Shown piece by piece: positions 24,284 through 35,640 of a stretch of 64,000 nucleotides of DNA (position 1 is the stretch's first letter; every line of letters starts with the position of its first letter). This DNA comes from Proteles cristata cristata (taxonomy: Eukaryota > Chordata > Mammalia > Carnivora > Hyaenidae), in contig JAESUZ010000429.1 in the NCBI GenBank assembly GCA_017311185.1, forward strand, positions 124,001-188,000. The letters run 5' to 3'. The notes beneath the pieces were generated by a model. That model saw only the letters and a program-made list of their open reading frames with translations. It was not told where the DNA came from and ran no database searches. Position numbers and translations under genes: made by a program.

Positions 24284-24490
24284 TTTTTAACTGTTTATTC
24301 ATCTACTTTTGAGAGAGAGAGTACATAAGCAGGGGAGGGGTAGAGAGAGAGGGAGAGGCAGAGAAAGAATCCCAAGCAGACTCCATGCTCAGAATCCAAT
24401 ATGGGGCTTGAACTCACAAACCATGAAATCATGGCCTGAGTAGAAAGCAAGCATTGGATGCTTAACCCACTGAACCAGCCAGGCACCCCA
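24284..24490 (-). mobile_element. CAN-SINE, antisense, diverged
   Basis: Inverse of the family: a T-rich tail with GTTTATTCATC, a GAGAGAGAGAG purine tract, TATGGGGCTTGAACTCACAA (box B inverted), and the end AACCAGCCAGGCACCCCA. The flanks AACAGGACTATTG (about 24270) and AACAATACTCTTG (about 24490) look like a decayed target duplication. Confidence 0.9.
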
Positions 24491-26008
24491 ACAATACTCT
24501 TGACTTAAAGTGATGGCCTCCAGAGAGTCTCCTCTTTCACCTCTCATTTGCTGCTGGGACTATGAATCTCCACACTTCCTTACTTTACTTTGTATTCCGT
24601 TAGAAGAATTTGATCTAGGAAATGGTCTCTGATTTGGAATTGTCCCTGCTGAGCATGTTTGGTTCATAGTTATATGTTAGTTCTAAATCAGGGCCAACCT
24701 CAGTATAAAATTGAAAAGGCTGCTTACAGCTAAGAGAGATGTAATAATTGCTGTTGGTTATATTTGATGCCCAAAGCTGTTAATTATTAGAAGAGAACAA
24801 GGTGGTTTTATTGGAGCAAATATATTTATAACACTAACATTCTTGCCTCAGGGCAATAAATGACATGTCTCTGGGCGTTTTTGTGAGTGGAGGCTTCAAA
24901 ACAAAGTAATAAGAGACTACATATGATGTCCCAGGAAATTCACTCTTGTCATAGAGGAAGAACTAGAAATGACTTAAAAAAAAAAAAAGATACATTGCAG
25001 TCTTTGCCTGTAAAGGACATTGGAGACCATTCTGGCCTGAAATGGTGCCTATTATACATGTGGATCATGGTTCGCCCCTAGGCCAAGCCACACAGCAAGC
25101 ACTAATGCTCTATCTCTCCTGCTGTTTCTGTTATCTCCTCCCAAATAACCTGTCTCAGTCTGTCTCCTTGGTAGTTTGGCTAAATGACTCTGAGACATGA
25201 GTGTAGCTAAATTGGTACAGGGAGTGCCTAACTGCCAAGCTTTTACGTGTGCCTCACCCCAAATAAGACAGAGGACATTACAGATTGGAAGTTCAAATTC
25301 TGCTCTCATTTTCCTCCCAGCATAGTACCCAGACACTATGGAAAAGATGGATGAGAAAAGGAATAGTAATGAGCAAAGGTTGACCTCCCTGATAATAAAG
25401 TATTTCTAGCAGTGTCTGAAAATACAGGCACAAAGGGTTTATAGGGATGCATAAACAAGAGCCAACTGACTGGAACCCCGATATTACTGCCTCCTGGAAG
25501 CCAAGTCTGTGTCCCCTTCGCCCAGGCGAGCATATCAGAAGCATACATGCTGTGTCTAAACCACTGTTAACATCCCTGATTCCTGAGAAAGACACATTCC
25601 CCTGACAATTCAGGCGATGATTCCACTCAGGCTGTGGCAGTAAGGAAAACGTTCCATGTTTCATTCATGGAAACATCACAAAGAAGAGGGTGTTTTACAG
25701 AGGTGGGTGAATAAGCCCATCATCACGAGCTTTGCAGTAGCGGTCAAGAATGAGGAGACTGTGTTTACTTGACACAGGCAGGAGCGGGTGGTTCCGGCAA
25801 ATGGCTGCTCCACAGATTACACAGAGTTGGTGGCATTCTCATCATCCCAAGAGAATGGGGGGATTTCATGACCATCACTGCTCTTTGGAAGCATGGGACT
25901 TGGGTAAAGTACAACATTATCAAGACCAAACATTCTTCACATTAAGAATCCCCAACATGAAGGATATTAAAATGGAGAATGTTTACCTATACTGAACACA
26001 CAATTTAT
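24491..26008. other. Unique sequence
   Basis: Minus-strand open frames at 25052-25336 and 25293-25664 (94 and 123 codons) show no recognisable family. No repeat recognised. Confidence 0.4.
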
Positions 26009-26022
26009 AAAAGCCTAATTGA

Positions 26023-26219
26023 GGGGCACCTGGGTGACTTAGTCAGCTAAGCGTCTGACTTCATCTCAGGTCATGATCTTGTAGTTTGTTATTTCGAGAC
26101 CCATGTCGGACTCTGTGCTGACAGCTCAGAGCCTGGAACCTGCTTTGGATCCTCTCTCTCCCTTTCTCTATGGCCCTCCCATGCTCATGTTCTCTCTCCT
26201 CTCAAAAAAAAAAAAAAAA
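26023..26219 (+). mobile_element. Feliform CAN-SINE
   Basis: Head GGGGCACCTGGGTGACTTAG, GGACTCTGTGCTGACAGCTC, a pyrimidine tract, and a pure A tail of about 20 bases. Target duplication AAAAG[C/A]CTAATTGA at 26009-26022 and about 26220-26233. The downstream copy overlaps the edge of the antisense L1 fragment, so the SINE landed at that L1's 3' end. Confidence 0.93.
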
Positions 26220-26225
26220 AAAAGA

Positions 26226-26420
26226 CTAATTGAAGTATAATTTATATGCAATAAACTACCTGTATTATAAGTGTACAGTTTAATTATTCAGCTTGTGAAA
26301 CTATCACCAGATTCAGGATGGTGAGGATATCCATCACTTCCAAGGCTTTCCTCATGCCACCCTTCTGCAATCCTTCCCAACGTATATCTACCAGATCCCA
26401 ATGACATTCCAGATAGTTTT
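26226..26420 (-). mobile_element. L1M-type 3' end, antisense
   Basis: AATTGAAGTATAATTTATATGC, AATAAACTACCTGTATTATAAGTGTACAG, CTTGTGAAACTATCACCAGA and GATATCCATCACTTCCAAGG are the inverse of an old L1 3' untranslated region. Highly diverged. Confidence 0.6.
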
Positions 26421-27489
26421 CATACACCTATGTTTACTGAGCCTGGAAGGGCCAATATTACTTATAAATCTTTCCTAACCCTCTGCATTCAAACTTCATA
26501 TGAGCCAAATACACTCATGGATATCTTCACCCGGCAGACAATGACACATTGGATACCAAGTCAGTTGCTATTAGGTGGTGACTGAAGGCGAGTCACCTGA
26601 AGTAATACTGTAACAGAAGTGGAGTCATAGGCTTGCAAGAGTATTATGAAAACATTACATGTGAAGTGCTATGCTCAGTGTGTGATACAGAGAAGGCAAT
26701 GGGGGTGTAAGTATCACCCCTCCCCTCACCTGGGTAACGCAATGCCCAAATCCACCTCTCTCAGTAAGGACAGAGCAGAGCATTGGAAAACTTCACTAAT
26801 TCAGATTAATGGATAATGCTTAAACTCAGTTAATGAAAATACCAATTTATGGATTCTTCTAAAAGAAGGATACATTAGGAATGTTTAAATTCAGGTAATA
26901 TCTGGCGCTCTGCTAACAACATATTTAATAGAATGCTTGCTAAAAATACATAAGTAGTGTTGTTAACCAGCATATCAAAGCACCAATTACATGGTAATAC
27001 TTATTGCTTATTGGAGACCCTGGCTGGAGCAGCTGCCTTGGAAGAGATAATACTTCTTTTAAAGGAAGAAAAAGATCACTGCCTGTGGTTCAGAAAAGCA
27101 GGAGAAAAACATGTGCCCATGTGGACTCTTAGTTACTATTGCTTGCACGATGATGCTGTCTCTAAGCCAAGAAATTCCTGTGAACACTGATTTCTGACCC
27201 ATGAAACACATCAATTTCCAGGTGATAAAAGCCCAGTGGTTCTGTGGCGACACATCTCGCTGTGGCGACACTTCTCGCTGTTTGTGTATTTCAGTTCTTT
27301 CTCACCCTTGTGTTTCATATAAAGTACACCATCTCATTCTGTTATATCTTTCACCATTATTTTCATGTTTCATATCTTTATTTCTTTCTTTGTCCAGGAT
27401 TCATGATGCTTTGACAAAGGATGGCCAAAAACAAAACAAACAATAAACAACTTCCACTGAATATAAGTTCTTAACCTCTGTCTTCATCT
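26421..27489. other. Mostly unique sequence
   Basis: A weak sense MIR trace is possible at 26575-26700 (GGTGACTGAAGGCGAGTCACC, AACATTACATGTGAAGTGCT). No exon recognised. The 18-bp duplication at 27245-27280 is listed separately. Confidence 0.35.
27245..27280. repeat. 18-bp tandem duplication
   Basis: TGGCGACACATCTCGCTG is followed at once by TGGCGACACTTCTCGCTG, one mismatch. Each unit keeps two CpGs. Confidence 0.9.
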
Positions 27490-27515
27490 TCTCTTTCCTC
27501 TCTGTCTCTCTCTGT

Positions 27516-27551
<36 letters not shown>

Positions 27552-27560
27552 CACACACAA
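27490..27560. repeat. (TC)n followed by short (CA)n
   Basis: Degenerate TCTCTG then a pure TC run at about 27519-27548, ending in ATACACACACAAAC. Probably polymorphic. Confidence 0.9.
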
Positions 27561-27746
27561 ACATGTGTAATTGCATGTGCACACACATATAAACATACAG
27601 CATAAAATCCATTCAATGAAAATGAAATGATCCATTATGGAGAAAAAATTGCAAATTGTACAATCAGAAAGTTAACAATCACAAAAACTAGAAGTAATAG
27701 CAGAAAAATACCAAAGAATAAATACAGTTCAAATAACTAAAGGGTT

Positions 27747-27965
27747 GGGGGCACCAGGGTGGCTCAATCAGTTAAACATTGGACTTTGGCTCAGGTTATA
27801 ATCTCATGGTCCACGGGTTCAAGCCCTGCCTCAGGTTCTGTGCTTACAGCTCAGAGACAGGAGCCTGCTTCATATTCTGTGTCTCCCTCTCTCTCTACCC
27901 CTTCACCACTCAGTCTCTCTGTTTCTCTCTCTCAAAAATAAATAAACATGAAAACAAACTTAAGG
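27747..27965 (+). mobile_element. CAN-SINE, first of a tandem pair
   Basis: GGGGGCACCAGGGTGGCTCA head, box B GGGTTCAAGCCC, TCAGGTTCTGTGCTTACAGC and a CAAAAATAAATAAAC tail. Preceded by TAACTAAAGGG (27734-27744) and followed by TAATTAAAGGG (27966-27976). Confidence 0.93.
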
Positions 27966-27979
27966 TAATTAAAGGGAAT

Positions 27980-28210
27980 GGGGCATCTGGGTGGCTCAGT
28001 CAGTTAAATATCCGACTCTCGGTTTCAGCTCAGGTCATGATTTCATGGTTCGTGAAATTGAGCCCTGCATCAGCTTTTGCACTGACAGTGTGGAGCCTGT
28101 TTTGAATCCTCTCTCTCCATCTCCTCAGTCTCTCTCTCTCTCTCCCTCTCTCTCTCTGTCCTTCCTGTGCTCTCACTCTCTCTGAGAATAAATAAGTAAA
28201 CCTTAAAAAA
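27980..28210 (+). mobile_element. CAN-SINE, second of a tandem pair
   Basis: GGGGCATCTGGGTGGCTCAG head, CTCAGGTCATGATTTCATGG, then a diverged box B region with a changed middle (GTGAAATTGAGCCCTGCATC), an expanded TCTCTC tract, and a GAATAAATAAGTAAACC tail. Flanked by exact 11-bp repeats TAATTAAAGGG at 27966-27976 and 28211-28221, the first of which it shares with the preceding SINE. Confidence 0.93.
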
Positions 28211-28223
28211 TAATTAAAGGGAG

Positions 28224-30765
28224 AAAGATGGACTAACAGATACAAGGAAAAAATAAGACACTATACAAAAGATGAAGAAAAAGGAAGAATAAGAAGAAAG
28301 AAAAGAAGTGAAGGAAAATAAGAAAAAGAAAATAAAACAATTATTTTAGGAATTCTAGAAGTAAAAATAAATCATTGGAATTAAAAAGCGATCCTGGACA
28401 TCATATATAACACATACAAGAAGATTCTGAAAGTTGTAGAGAAGGCAGAAAAATAAGTATTTTCTTAAACAAACAAAAAACCTGAGGGAATTCATTGTCC
28501 ACAGTCATGCCTTGCAAGAAATATCAAAAGATATTTTTCAGAGAGAAATAAAATAATACAGGTCAGAAACTTGGATCTACATAAAGAATGGTAAAGGATT
28601 AAAAAAGGAAGAAAGAAGTTAAAAAACATCTTTTATATTTTTAATATGTCTTTTATATGTTTATTCTGAACTGATGTAAAAGCTGTCTAAAGTAGTAATA
28701 GTAGGGGTGCCTAGGTTAATCAGTCAGTTAAGCATCTGACTTCAGCTCAGGTCATGATCTCTCAGTTTGTGGGTTCAAGCCCCGCATTGGGCTCTGTGCT
28801 GAGAGCTCAGATCTTGGAGCCTGCCTGGGATTCTGTGTCTCCCTCTCTCTCTGCCCCTGCCCTACTCACACTCTAAGTCTCCCTCTCTTTAAAATAAATA
28901 AACATTTTTAAAAAATGAATAAAAAGAATACTTCTATATAAAATATATGTCAAAAGAGAAGTTTCAAGAGATTAAAAATTTTTGGAGCTAAATAAAAATA
29001 AAAATACAACTTATCAAAATATGTAGAATGCAGTGAAAGCCATGTAAAGAAAGTTTATCGTTTTAAATGTGTATATTGGAAAAGATGAAAGACGTAAAAT
29101 TCAGCAGTCTAGATAGTCTTAGAATACTAAAGAAAGGAAGAACAGTTTAAGCATGAAGACAACATAAGAAAAAGAGAGAGAGAGGAGATTTCAATGAAAT
29201 TTAAACCAGTAAAACAATAAAGAAAATTATTAAAATAAAAAAACTTCATCTTTGAAAATATAAATAAAATTAATTAACCTCTAGCTAAGCTAGAGAAGAA
29301 GAAAGAGAAGACACAAATGCTCACTATGGAAACTTGTAATTGTTCATCAGGACTTCTTTCTTGGGCATTAAAAAGATAATAAAAGAATACTATAAACACC
29401 TCCATACACACCAATTTTATAAATTAGAAAACATCAGTTCCTTGGAAGAAACAGATTTAAAAAACTCATATAAGGAGAAATATATAATCTGAATAGGGCT
29501 ATATCTACAAAAGACACAAAATTTAATCAATGATTAACAACTTTATAAAACAGAAAGCACCAGGTCCAAGTGATTTCAATGGGGAATTTTACCAAACATT
29601 TAAGGAAGAAATGATACCAATTCTCCACCGTCTCTTCTATAAAATAGGAGCAGAGGAAACACTTTCTAACTATTCTATGAGGCCAGAATTACCCTAATAA
29701 CAAAACCAGAAAAAAAAAAAACATTAAAAGAAAGGAAAACTGCAGACTTATATGTCTCATGACCATAGATACACAAATCCTCGACAAAACATTAGTACTT
29801 CAAATTTTGGTACACAAAGAATCATACATCATGATCAAGTGAGATTTATTCCAGGCATATGAAGCTTGTTGAACATTCAAAAATAAATCATGATAATCTA
29901 CCACATCAACAGACTCACAATGAAAAATTATATTATCATGCCTATTGATTCAGAAAATTCGCTCGACAAAATACAACACCCATTTGTGATGAAATCTCTC
30001 CTCAAACTAGGAACAGAGGCTAGCACCTGCGACATGATTAGATTGGGTACCGAAAACCCACAGCTCACATCATCCATCACAAGAAACTGGCTGCTTTCCT
30101 GCTAAGACGGCCCGGGGAGACTGTCCTCCCCCATCCCCTCCTCAGTATTGTACCAGGCATCCTAGCTAATGCAATAACAAAAGAAAATGACATAAAAATG
30201 TTCAGAATGGGAAGGAAGAGGCAAAATTGTGTACAGATGACAATGTTGTCCACAGAGATAACCCTAAAGAATCTCAATAATAACAAGTCTCCTGGATTTA
30301 ATAAATGAGATTCACATTGTCGCAAGATCCAAGTAAAAAACATAAAAGTCAGTTTGCTTCATACTATCAGTGAGCATGTAGACACAATAAAAAATATAGT
30401 ACCTTATGTAATTCTTGAAAAAAATGAAATACTTTGGTATAAATTTAATCAAATATGTATAAGACTTGCATGTAGAAAAATTCAAAATGTTAATGAAAGG
30501 AATCAAAGATGACCTAAATAAATGGATATTTATACCTCCTCCATGCACTGAAGATTCAGTATAGTAAATCTTAATTCTCTTAAACTGATACACATTTTTA
30601 ACAGAATTTCTGTCAAGATTCCGTAAGTTCTTTTTTTGGGTAGATATAGACAAGATAATTATTAAATTTACTTAGAAAAAGAAAGGAATGAAAATAGCTA
30701 AAATAATTTTGATAAGAAAAATCAGGTGAAAGGCCTAAGTCTACTTGATTTGAAGACTTGGTTTT
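28224..30765 (+). mobile_element. Decayed LINE-1 ORF2, sense, interrupted by a SINE
   Basis: A-rich sense L1. Translation around 29560-29640 gives PGPSDFNGEFYQTFKEE, the reverse-transcriptase segment typical of L1 ORF2. Near 30230-30241 the catalytic F-A-D-D block reads C-T-D-D, so the two aspartates survive but the preceding residues do not. Frames are broken throughout and no ORF2 reading frame longer than about 70 codons remains. A CAN-SINE (28704-28915) is nested inside, which shows the L1 is older than the SINE. Confidence 0.75.
28704..28915 (+). mobile_element. CAN-SINE nested in L1
   Basis: GGGGTGCCTAGGTTAATCAG head, GGGTTCAAGCCCCGCATTGG, TCTCCCTCTCTCTCTGCCCC, and an AAAATAAATAAACATTTTT tail. 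I saw no convincing target duplication, so the ends are approximate. Confidence 0.9.
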
Positions 30766-30918
30766 TTCACTGGGTGGGTAGGGAGAGGGGAGGTAGAATT
30801 CACAAAACTTGGAGAGAGGTGAGTGAAAACACTAGGAAATGAAATGCAGCTAGGTTACATGACTACAGAAAACATGCCCCAGTCCCCACAATGCCTTTAT
30901 CTAAAGGACATCGGGCTT

Positions 30919-31148
30919 GGAGTACCTGGGTGGCTCAGCTGGTTAAGTGTCTGACTTTGGCTCAGGTCATGATCTCATAGTTTGTGGGTTCCAGCCCTTT
31001 GTCGGGCTCTATGCTGACAGCTCAGAGCCTGGAGCCTGCTTTGGATTCTGTCTCCCTTTCTTTCTCTGCCCCGCCCTCCTTGCACTCTGTCTGTCTGTCT
31101 CTCTCAAAAATAAATAAACATTTAAAAAATAAAAAAATAATTTAAAAA
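30919..31148 (+). mobile_element. Feliform CAN-SINE
   Basis: GGAGTACCTGGGTGGCTCAG head, GTCGGGCTCTATGCTGACAG, a pyrimidine tract with CTGTCTGTCTG, and an A-rich tail with TAAATAAACATTTAAAA. Target duplication AAAGGACAT[C/T]GGGCTT at 30903-30918 and 31149-31164. Confidence 0.95.
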
Positions 31149-31194
31149 AAAGGACATTGGGCTTAATTTAACATAAAGGTAGCATTAAGGTGAG

Positions 31195-31360
31195 CATGTA
31201 CTTTGGAGCTGGGCAAGGCTAGGTTAGAATTCTGCAAAATGGAGTTTATTATGTAAACTTTCTGGACTTTAGATTCCTGATACATGAAATGGGGATAAAA
31301 GCACCTACTATGTGTGATGCTACACCTATAGAGCCCAGCAGATAGCAGACTGCCAACAAA
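31195..31360 (+). repeat. MIR SINE
   Basis: CTTTGGAGCTGGGCAAGGCT, AACTTTCTGGACTTTAGATTCC, ATGAAATGGGGATAAAAGCACC and CCAGCAGATAGCAGACTGCC follow MIR in sense orientation. Confidence 0.65.
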
Positions 31361-31479
31361 TGAGAATATGAGAGGTTGAAACTCCCCTACTGTCTTAGGA
31401 ATAGTTACCTTTTTAATGCTACTTCTTATTTAGACCAAATCAAATGAGCATCTGCCCAATCCCAGTTTTTGTATAGTTG

Positions 31480-31615
31480 TTCGTTCTTTCATGGACTCAA
31501 ACATTTAACAAATATTTTTGAGGGTCTTCTCAGAGTGAGAAACTGTTGAGGTGTTGAGGATGCAGCAGTGAACAAGAGGGCTCTGTCTCTACCCTCCAAG
31601 GTTGTATGTCCCAAC
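31480..31615 (-). repeat. L2 3' end, antisense
   Basis: ACATTTAACAAATATTTTTGAGG, GAAACTGTTGAGGTGTTGAGG and ATGCAGCAGTGAACAAGAGG are the inverse of the L2 3' region (inverse consensus TTCAACAAATATTTATTGAGC, GATACAGCAGTGAACAA). Confidence 0.65.
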
Positions 31616-32209
31616 CAGACGCCATTCAGGCAGTCCTTCTGCTAACATGGCATGGCCAAAAATGGGACAATTATAGCTTATCAAGATAGTATCTTCTCAA
31701 ATAAATAATTTGCAAAGATAGCAGGTGTTTGGGGGTGGGGATTAGCTGACTAGAGTTGTTGTTACACTTGAAAAATCACAGTCTATAACAGGAGCCCAAG
31801 AGAACAGAGGGGTGGGCAGTGTGCAGGTGTTTAGGGCCTCACCTAAACCATGGGGACACTCAGGAGAGTCATGACACAGGCTGAGGTCAGATGGCCAGTG
31901 CAGCCACCAGTGATGCAAAGTGCTTCAGAAGAGGAGGTGACAAGTGGGTAGGAAACCTTCAGGTCCTTACTTTCTATGTGTCAATTCCCAACACTTGTCA
32001 TGTCAGTGTGCCTTTGATATCAAGTGACCACATTTTCCAAATGCCTTTATCAACTAAGTTGTAGATGTATTTTAAGTTTTCAAATGTGATGCAGTCACAT
32101 GAGGGTTAGGAGAGAAGCACAAGAGAGGAAATAGTGGTGTACAGATGCAGGAGTAAACAGGTGTAAGATTTGTTTTTTTCCAAGTTTCTTTTCTCAGGTA
32201 CCATTTACG
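31616..32209. other. Unique sequence
   Basis: Nothing recognised. Confidence 0.4.
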
Positions 32210-33300
32210 AATAAACAAATGCCTAGACTTTTCCGTGAGTTTTGACGAGTTTTGACAAATGCATACATTGCGGACCATTCAACCCTGTGAAAATGCAGAG
32301 CATCCCACACCACAGAGATGCCCTCTGGCCCTTCCCAGTCACTGTTACACCAACTCCAGTATCGCCCACCACAGTCACACCTACTGTGGTCACACCCACC
32401 ACTGTCAAGCCACCACTCCGCCCAGCCCCTCAGAGAACACTTCTGTTTCTATCACCAGAGACCAGTTTTCCCTGTTCTGGAAACTTCATACAAATGAACT
32501 TACACACAGTGCAGTCTTCTGTGATTCATGCATCTTTTGAGATTCATGCATCTGATTGTGTGGACTAGTCCTTAGTTTCCCCACTGACGAGGAGAATGAC
32601 ATTGAATAATTCTGCCACAAATTGCTTGCGGTTGTCTCCAGTTTGGAGCTTTTATGGATTAAGTTGTTATGAACATTCTTGTACAAGTCAGTTTATGGAC
32701 ATACGATTTCATTTTCTTTGGGTAAAAGCCCAGAAGTGAAATTTCCGTATTTGACAGGGAAAACATCTAACATTCTTAAAAAAGGCCAAGCTGTCTTTCA
32801 GAACAATTGTAGCATTTTACATCCACCAACAAGACAGGGTACTTCCAAAGCTCCACTTTCTAACCAAAATTTTAGTATTATTAATATGAAGATGTTTTTT
32901 AGTACTAACAAATCTAATGAGTGTGTTTCAATGGTAAATTATGATTTTTAATTTTATTTTTCCTCTTGATTAATGATGTACATTATATTTTCATGTACTT
33001 ATTGGCTTTCTTCTTCTCTTTTTGTTGAAATGTCTATTGAACACTATGTAAGCCTTTATGACTATATGCACAACATTATGTTTTTAGACTCATTTATGTG
33101 TATGAGTGAAGCATTACTTTATTACTTTTTATGGGGCTGTAGTTCTCAATTATATGGTACACTACAGTGTATTTATCAATTTTCTTGTCATGGGAGATTT
33201 TTTCACACTTGTTAATGCAGAAATTTCTACTGTGAACTTCTCTGTGTCTGCCTCCTGAAACACATATGTGAGCCTGTTTGGTTAGAGGCGGATTTCTGAG
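32210..33300 (-). mobile_element. Old L1 3'-end remnants, antisense, broken
   Basis: TTGACAAATGCATACATTGC, GTTATGAACATTCTTGTACAAG, CTTTGGGTAAAAGCCCAGAAG and CATCCACCAACAAGACAGGG are inverse L1M 3'-region landmarks. From 32950 to 33250 a second set of related phrases suggests two overlapping old copies or a rearranged one. No reading frame survives. Confidence 0.55.
32340..32414. repeat. 15-bp-period short tandem repeat
   Basis: Units like CCCACCACAGTCACA, CCTACTGTGGTCACA and CCCACCACTGTCAAG repeat with a 15-bp period. Translated in one plus frame this is a Pro-Thr-Val run. In the opposite direction it gives a Val-Gly-Thr run. Confidence 0.75.
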
Positions 33301-34299
33301 TGTGTGGGGGACACACGCCTTGGGCTTTATGGGGTGAATCGTGTTAACTGCACTCCCTTACCACAGGTCTGTAAGTCCACACCCATGTGGGTTCAGTGGC
33401 AGCTGCCTTTCGTTTTCACTGTGTCCACCTCCTCCACTACCACCAGCTGTGCTGCAGGGACTCAAGACCTGCATTACAGACAGTATCTGTCACTTCTCTG
33501 CAAACCCAGAAAGCCAAGGACAATTATCCTAATTTAACCACATGACACCTGAGGTTTGGGGAGATTAGATGTATTGGAGCTTTTCTCGGAACAACACTGA
33601 GAACTTTCTTATGTCACAGGTAGTGTGTTGCACACCTTGAGTGAGATCATTAGGTCCCCATGCACCTTCCAAGGCACTTTCGGGTGTCAGCGGGGATGTC
33701 CTTGAACAGGCTCTCAGGTGGTCCATTCCTTGCCACTCACAGCCCCCCGAGCCACGTCCACTCCCCACTGTGCCCCCTTCCTGGGCCTTCACGGCCACAG
33801 CAGGCCTGGCCCTCTTTCTGGCTGCCACCAGCTGCTCCTGTCTACACTCTGCTCACTGGTCCTGCCATCTTCATGGACCCCGTGACTACGTTGGGCCCAC
33901 TCGCATCATACAGGGTGGGCTACCTGTCCTACCATCAGCTGGTGAGCAGCTGTAAGTCCACTTGCTACTTCTTTGCCATGTGACAGTGCAGTCACCAGCT
34001 CTGGGATCTGGGCAAGGACAGTACCTGAGAAACCATTGGCTCTGCTTATCACACTGTGGGGCCAGAACTTCAACCCAGATTCAGGATTGGTGGATGTCCT
34101 CATATCTCTAAATCACAGGCTGTTCCTGTAGCTGATGACCCCGGCTGGGATGCAAGTGTGTTAGATGGTGAGGCTGGTGTGTGGGAGGGTTTCTTTCAGG
34201 CATTCAGTTCCCTCAGCACCAACTGCTATGAATACACAAAGTTGAGGACGAGGCAGAGGACTTTTATTTACCTCTGACTTGTTGTCTGTCCTGTCACCT
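33301..34299. other. Mostly unique, G/C-richer sequence
   Basis: A weak antisense MIR trace may lie at 33450-33545 (CAATTATCCTAATTTAACCA, CACCTGAGGTTTGGGGAG). Overlapping frames at 33565-33983 on both strands, up to 107 codons, have no recognised domain. Confidence 0.35.
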
Positions 34300-35244
34300 C
34301 TGACTGGTTTCTGCTGCATGAGCTCTGTTGGCCAGGCTCTGATTCAATCTTGAAACACAACACACTGAAATGCATGGCACAAAATGACCCAGATGATAGC
34401 CTCCTTCAAATCTCACAAACAGATCCAGTTCTATTCATTAGATATTTCCCAAAGCACGCTAAAGACCAGTGAATAGGGATGAACAGAGAAGGTTCCTTGG
34501 GAAATATTTTCCATAAGTAATTTTGAGGAATGCTGCCCTGATATATTACTCCCCTTTCTAGATCAGCACTGTAGGTATCATTCATACTGGGAAGCCTGGA
34601 GTTAAGGGAACCCACTTAGCTTTCTTGTTTCCACAAATAATTGTATTTGGAACCCTCACATCTGGGATGTGCCTCTTGGTTCTTGCATCACTGTTTCTCA
34701 TGGAACATTTGAGGAATCCCACAGTAGGGAATCTTGTCACCCATACTGTCAGGACATTGATTGTCCGGTATTCTGATTGTCAGCTCATATCCAGAATAGC
34801 TTCTGAGCCACCTTGACCAGTCTGGGAGGTGTACCTGGAGTAGATTCACCTTCCATTTCCAAAGCTTTCAGAAGTAGGAATTAGTAGAGATAGAAAATTC
34901 TTTTTTGAAGTAACATTTTAAGTGACGAAGCCTTCTCCATGAGATACCCTTGCCTGAGTTGAATGTAGAGCTCAAAGGAACTTGAATATTCAGCCGGAGA
35001 ATGTGTTATTTTCCAAATAAGTGTTGTAGTGGCTTACATCTTTCCTCCATTTCTTTGAAGCAAAAAAAAAAAAAAAAGTACATTTTCTTTTCTTAATATT
35101 TCTTGAAATGACTACGTTCAGGTCTTCTATAATCAAATAGACAAGAAAATTATTCTTCAGGGGTTTGGGGTTTGAATATAAGAATTTATGTGAAGATATA
35201 GGACAAAGATGTAAGAGAAGCATTAGAGACCATAATAGGGGTGT
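34300..35244. other. Unique sequence with a short poly(A) run
   Basis: No exon or repeat recognised. An A15 run lies near 35064 without an attached element that I can identify. Confidence 0.4.
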
Positions 35245-35640
35245 ACAGCTCAAAACCTGTACATGCAGAAATGACTAGGTTTTTCATACTAACTGTGAAA
35301 ATTTAGAAAATTCAGAAAAGTGCATAAAGAAAGTAAAAGTGACAAGATGAAAATATTATTATCACTTTGATACATCTTGTTTTAAATTTGTAGAAGATAA
35401 ATTAAAATAAAAAACAAAACAAACACAAGAACAACAGTGGTGTTTGTGGCTTTTTGTTACTTTATTTTATGAACATTAATTTGTTCATTAAAATCTTTTG
35501 CACACATGGTTGTTAGGACTAAAATACATCCTCTTGTTTGTTTTCTGAATATACCATAATTTATTTTACCTTAATTTACACTTGTAAATTAAAGAAAATC
35601 ACCTGCTTTACTTACAAGATCTCACCATTTCTCTTTATAA
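35245..35640 (-). repeat. Ancient interspersed repeat, family uncertain
   Basis: GTGAAAATTTAGAAAATTCAG followed by AAAAGTGCATAAAGAAAGTA is the inverse of the phrase seen near 60870, and both resemble an old L1M or similar 3' region. From 35480 the text TGAACATTAATTTGTTCATT and TGAATATACCATAATTTATTTTACC fits inverse L1M. Confidence 0.35.

Noticed and set aside
27478..28245. Arginine/glutamate-rich minus frames
   Set aside because: They come from GA/TC simple repeats and from SINE pyrimidine tracts read backwards.
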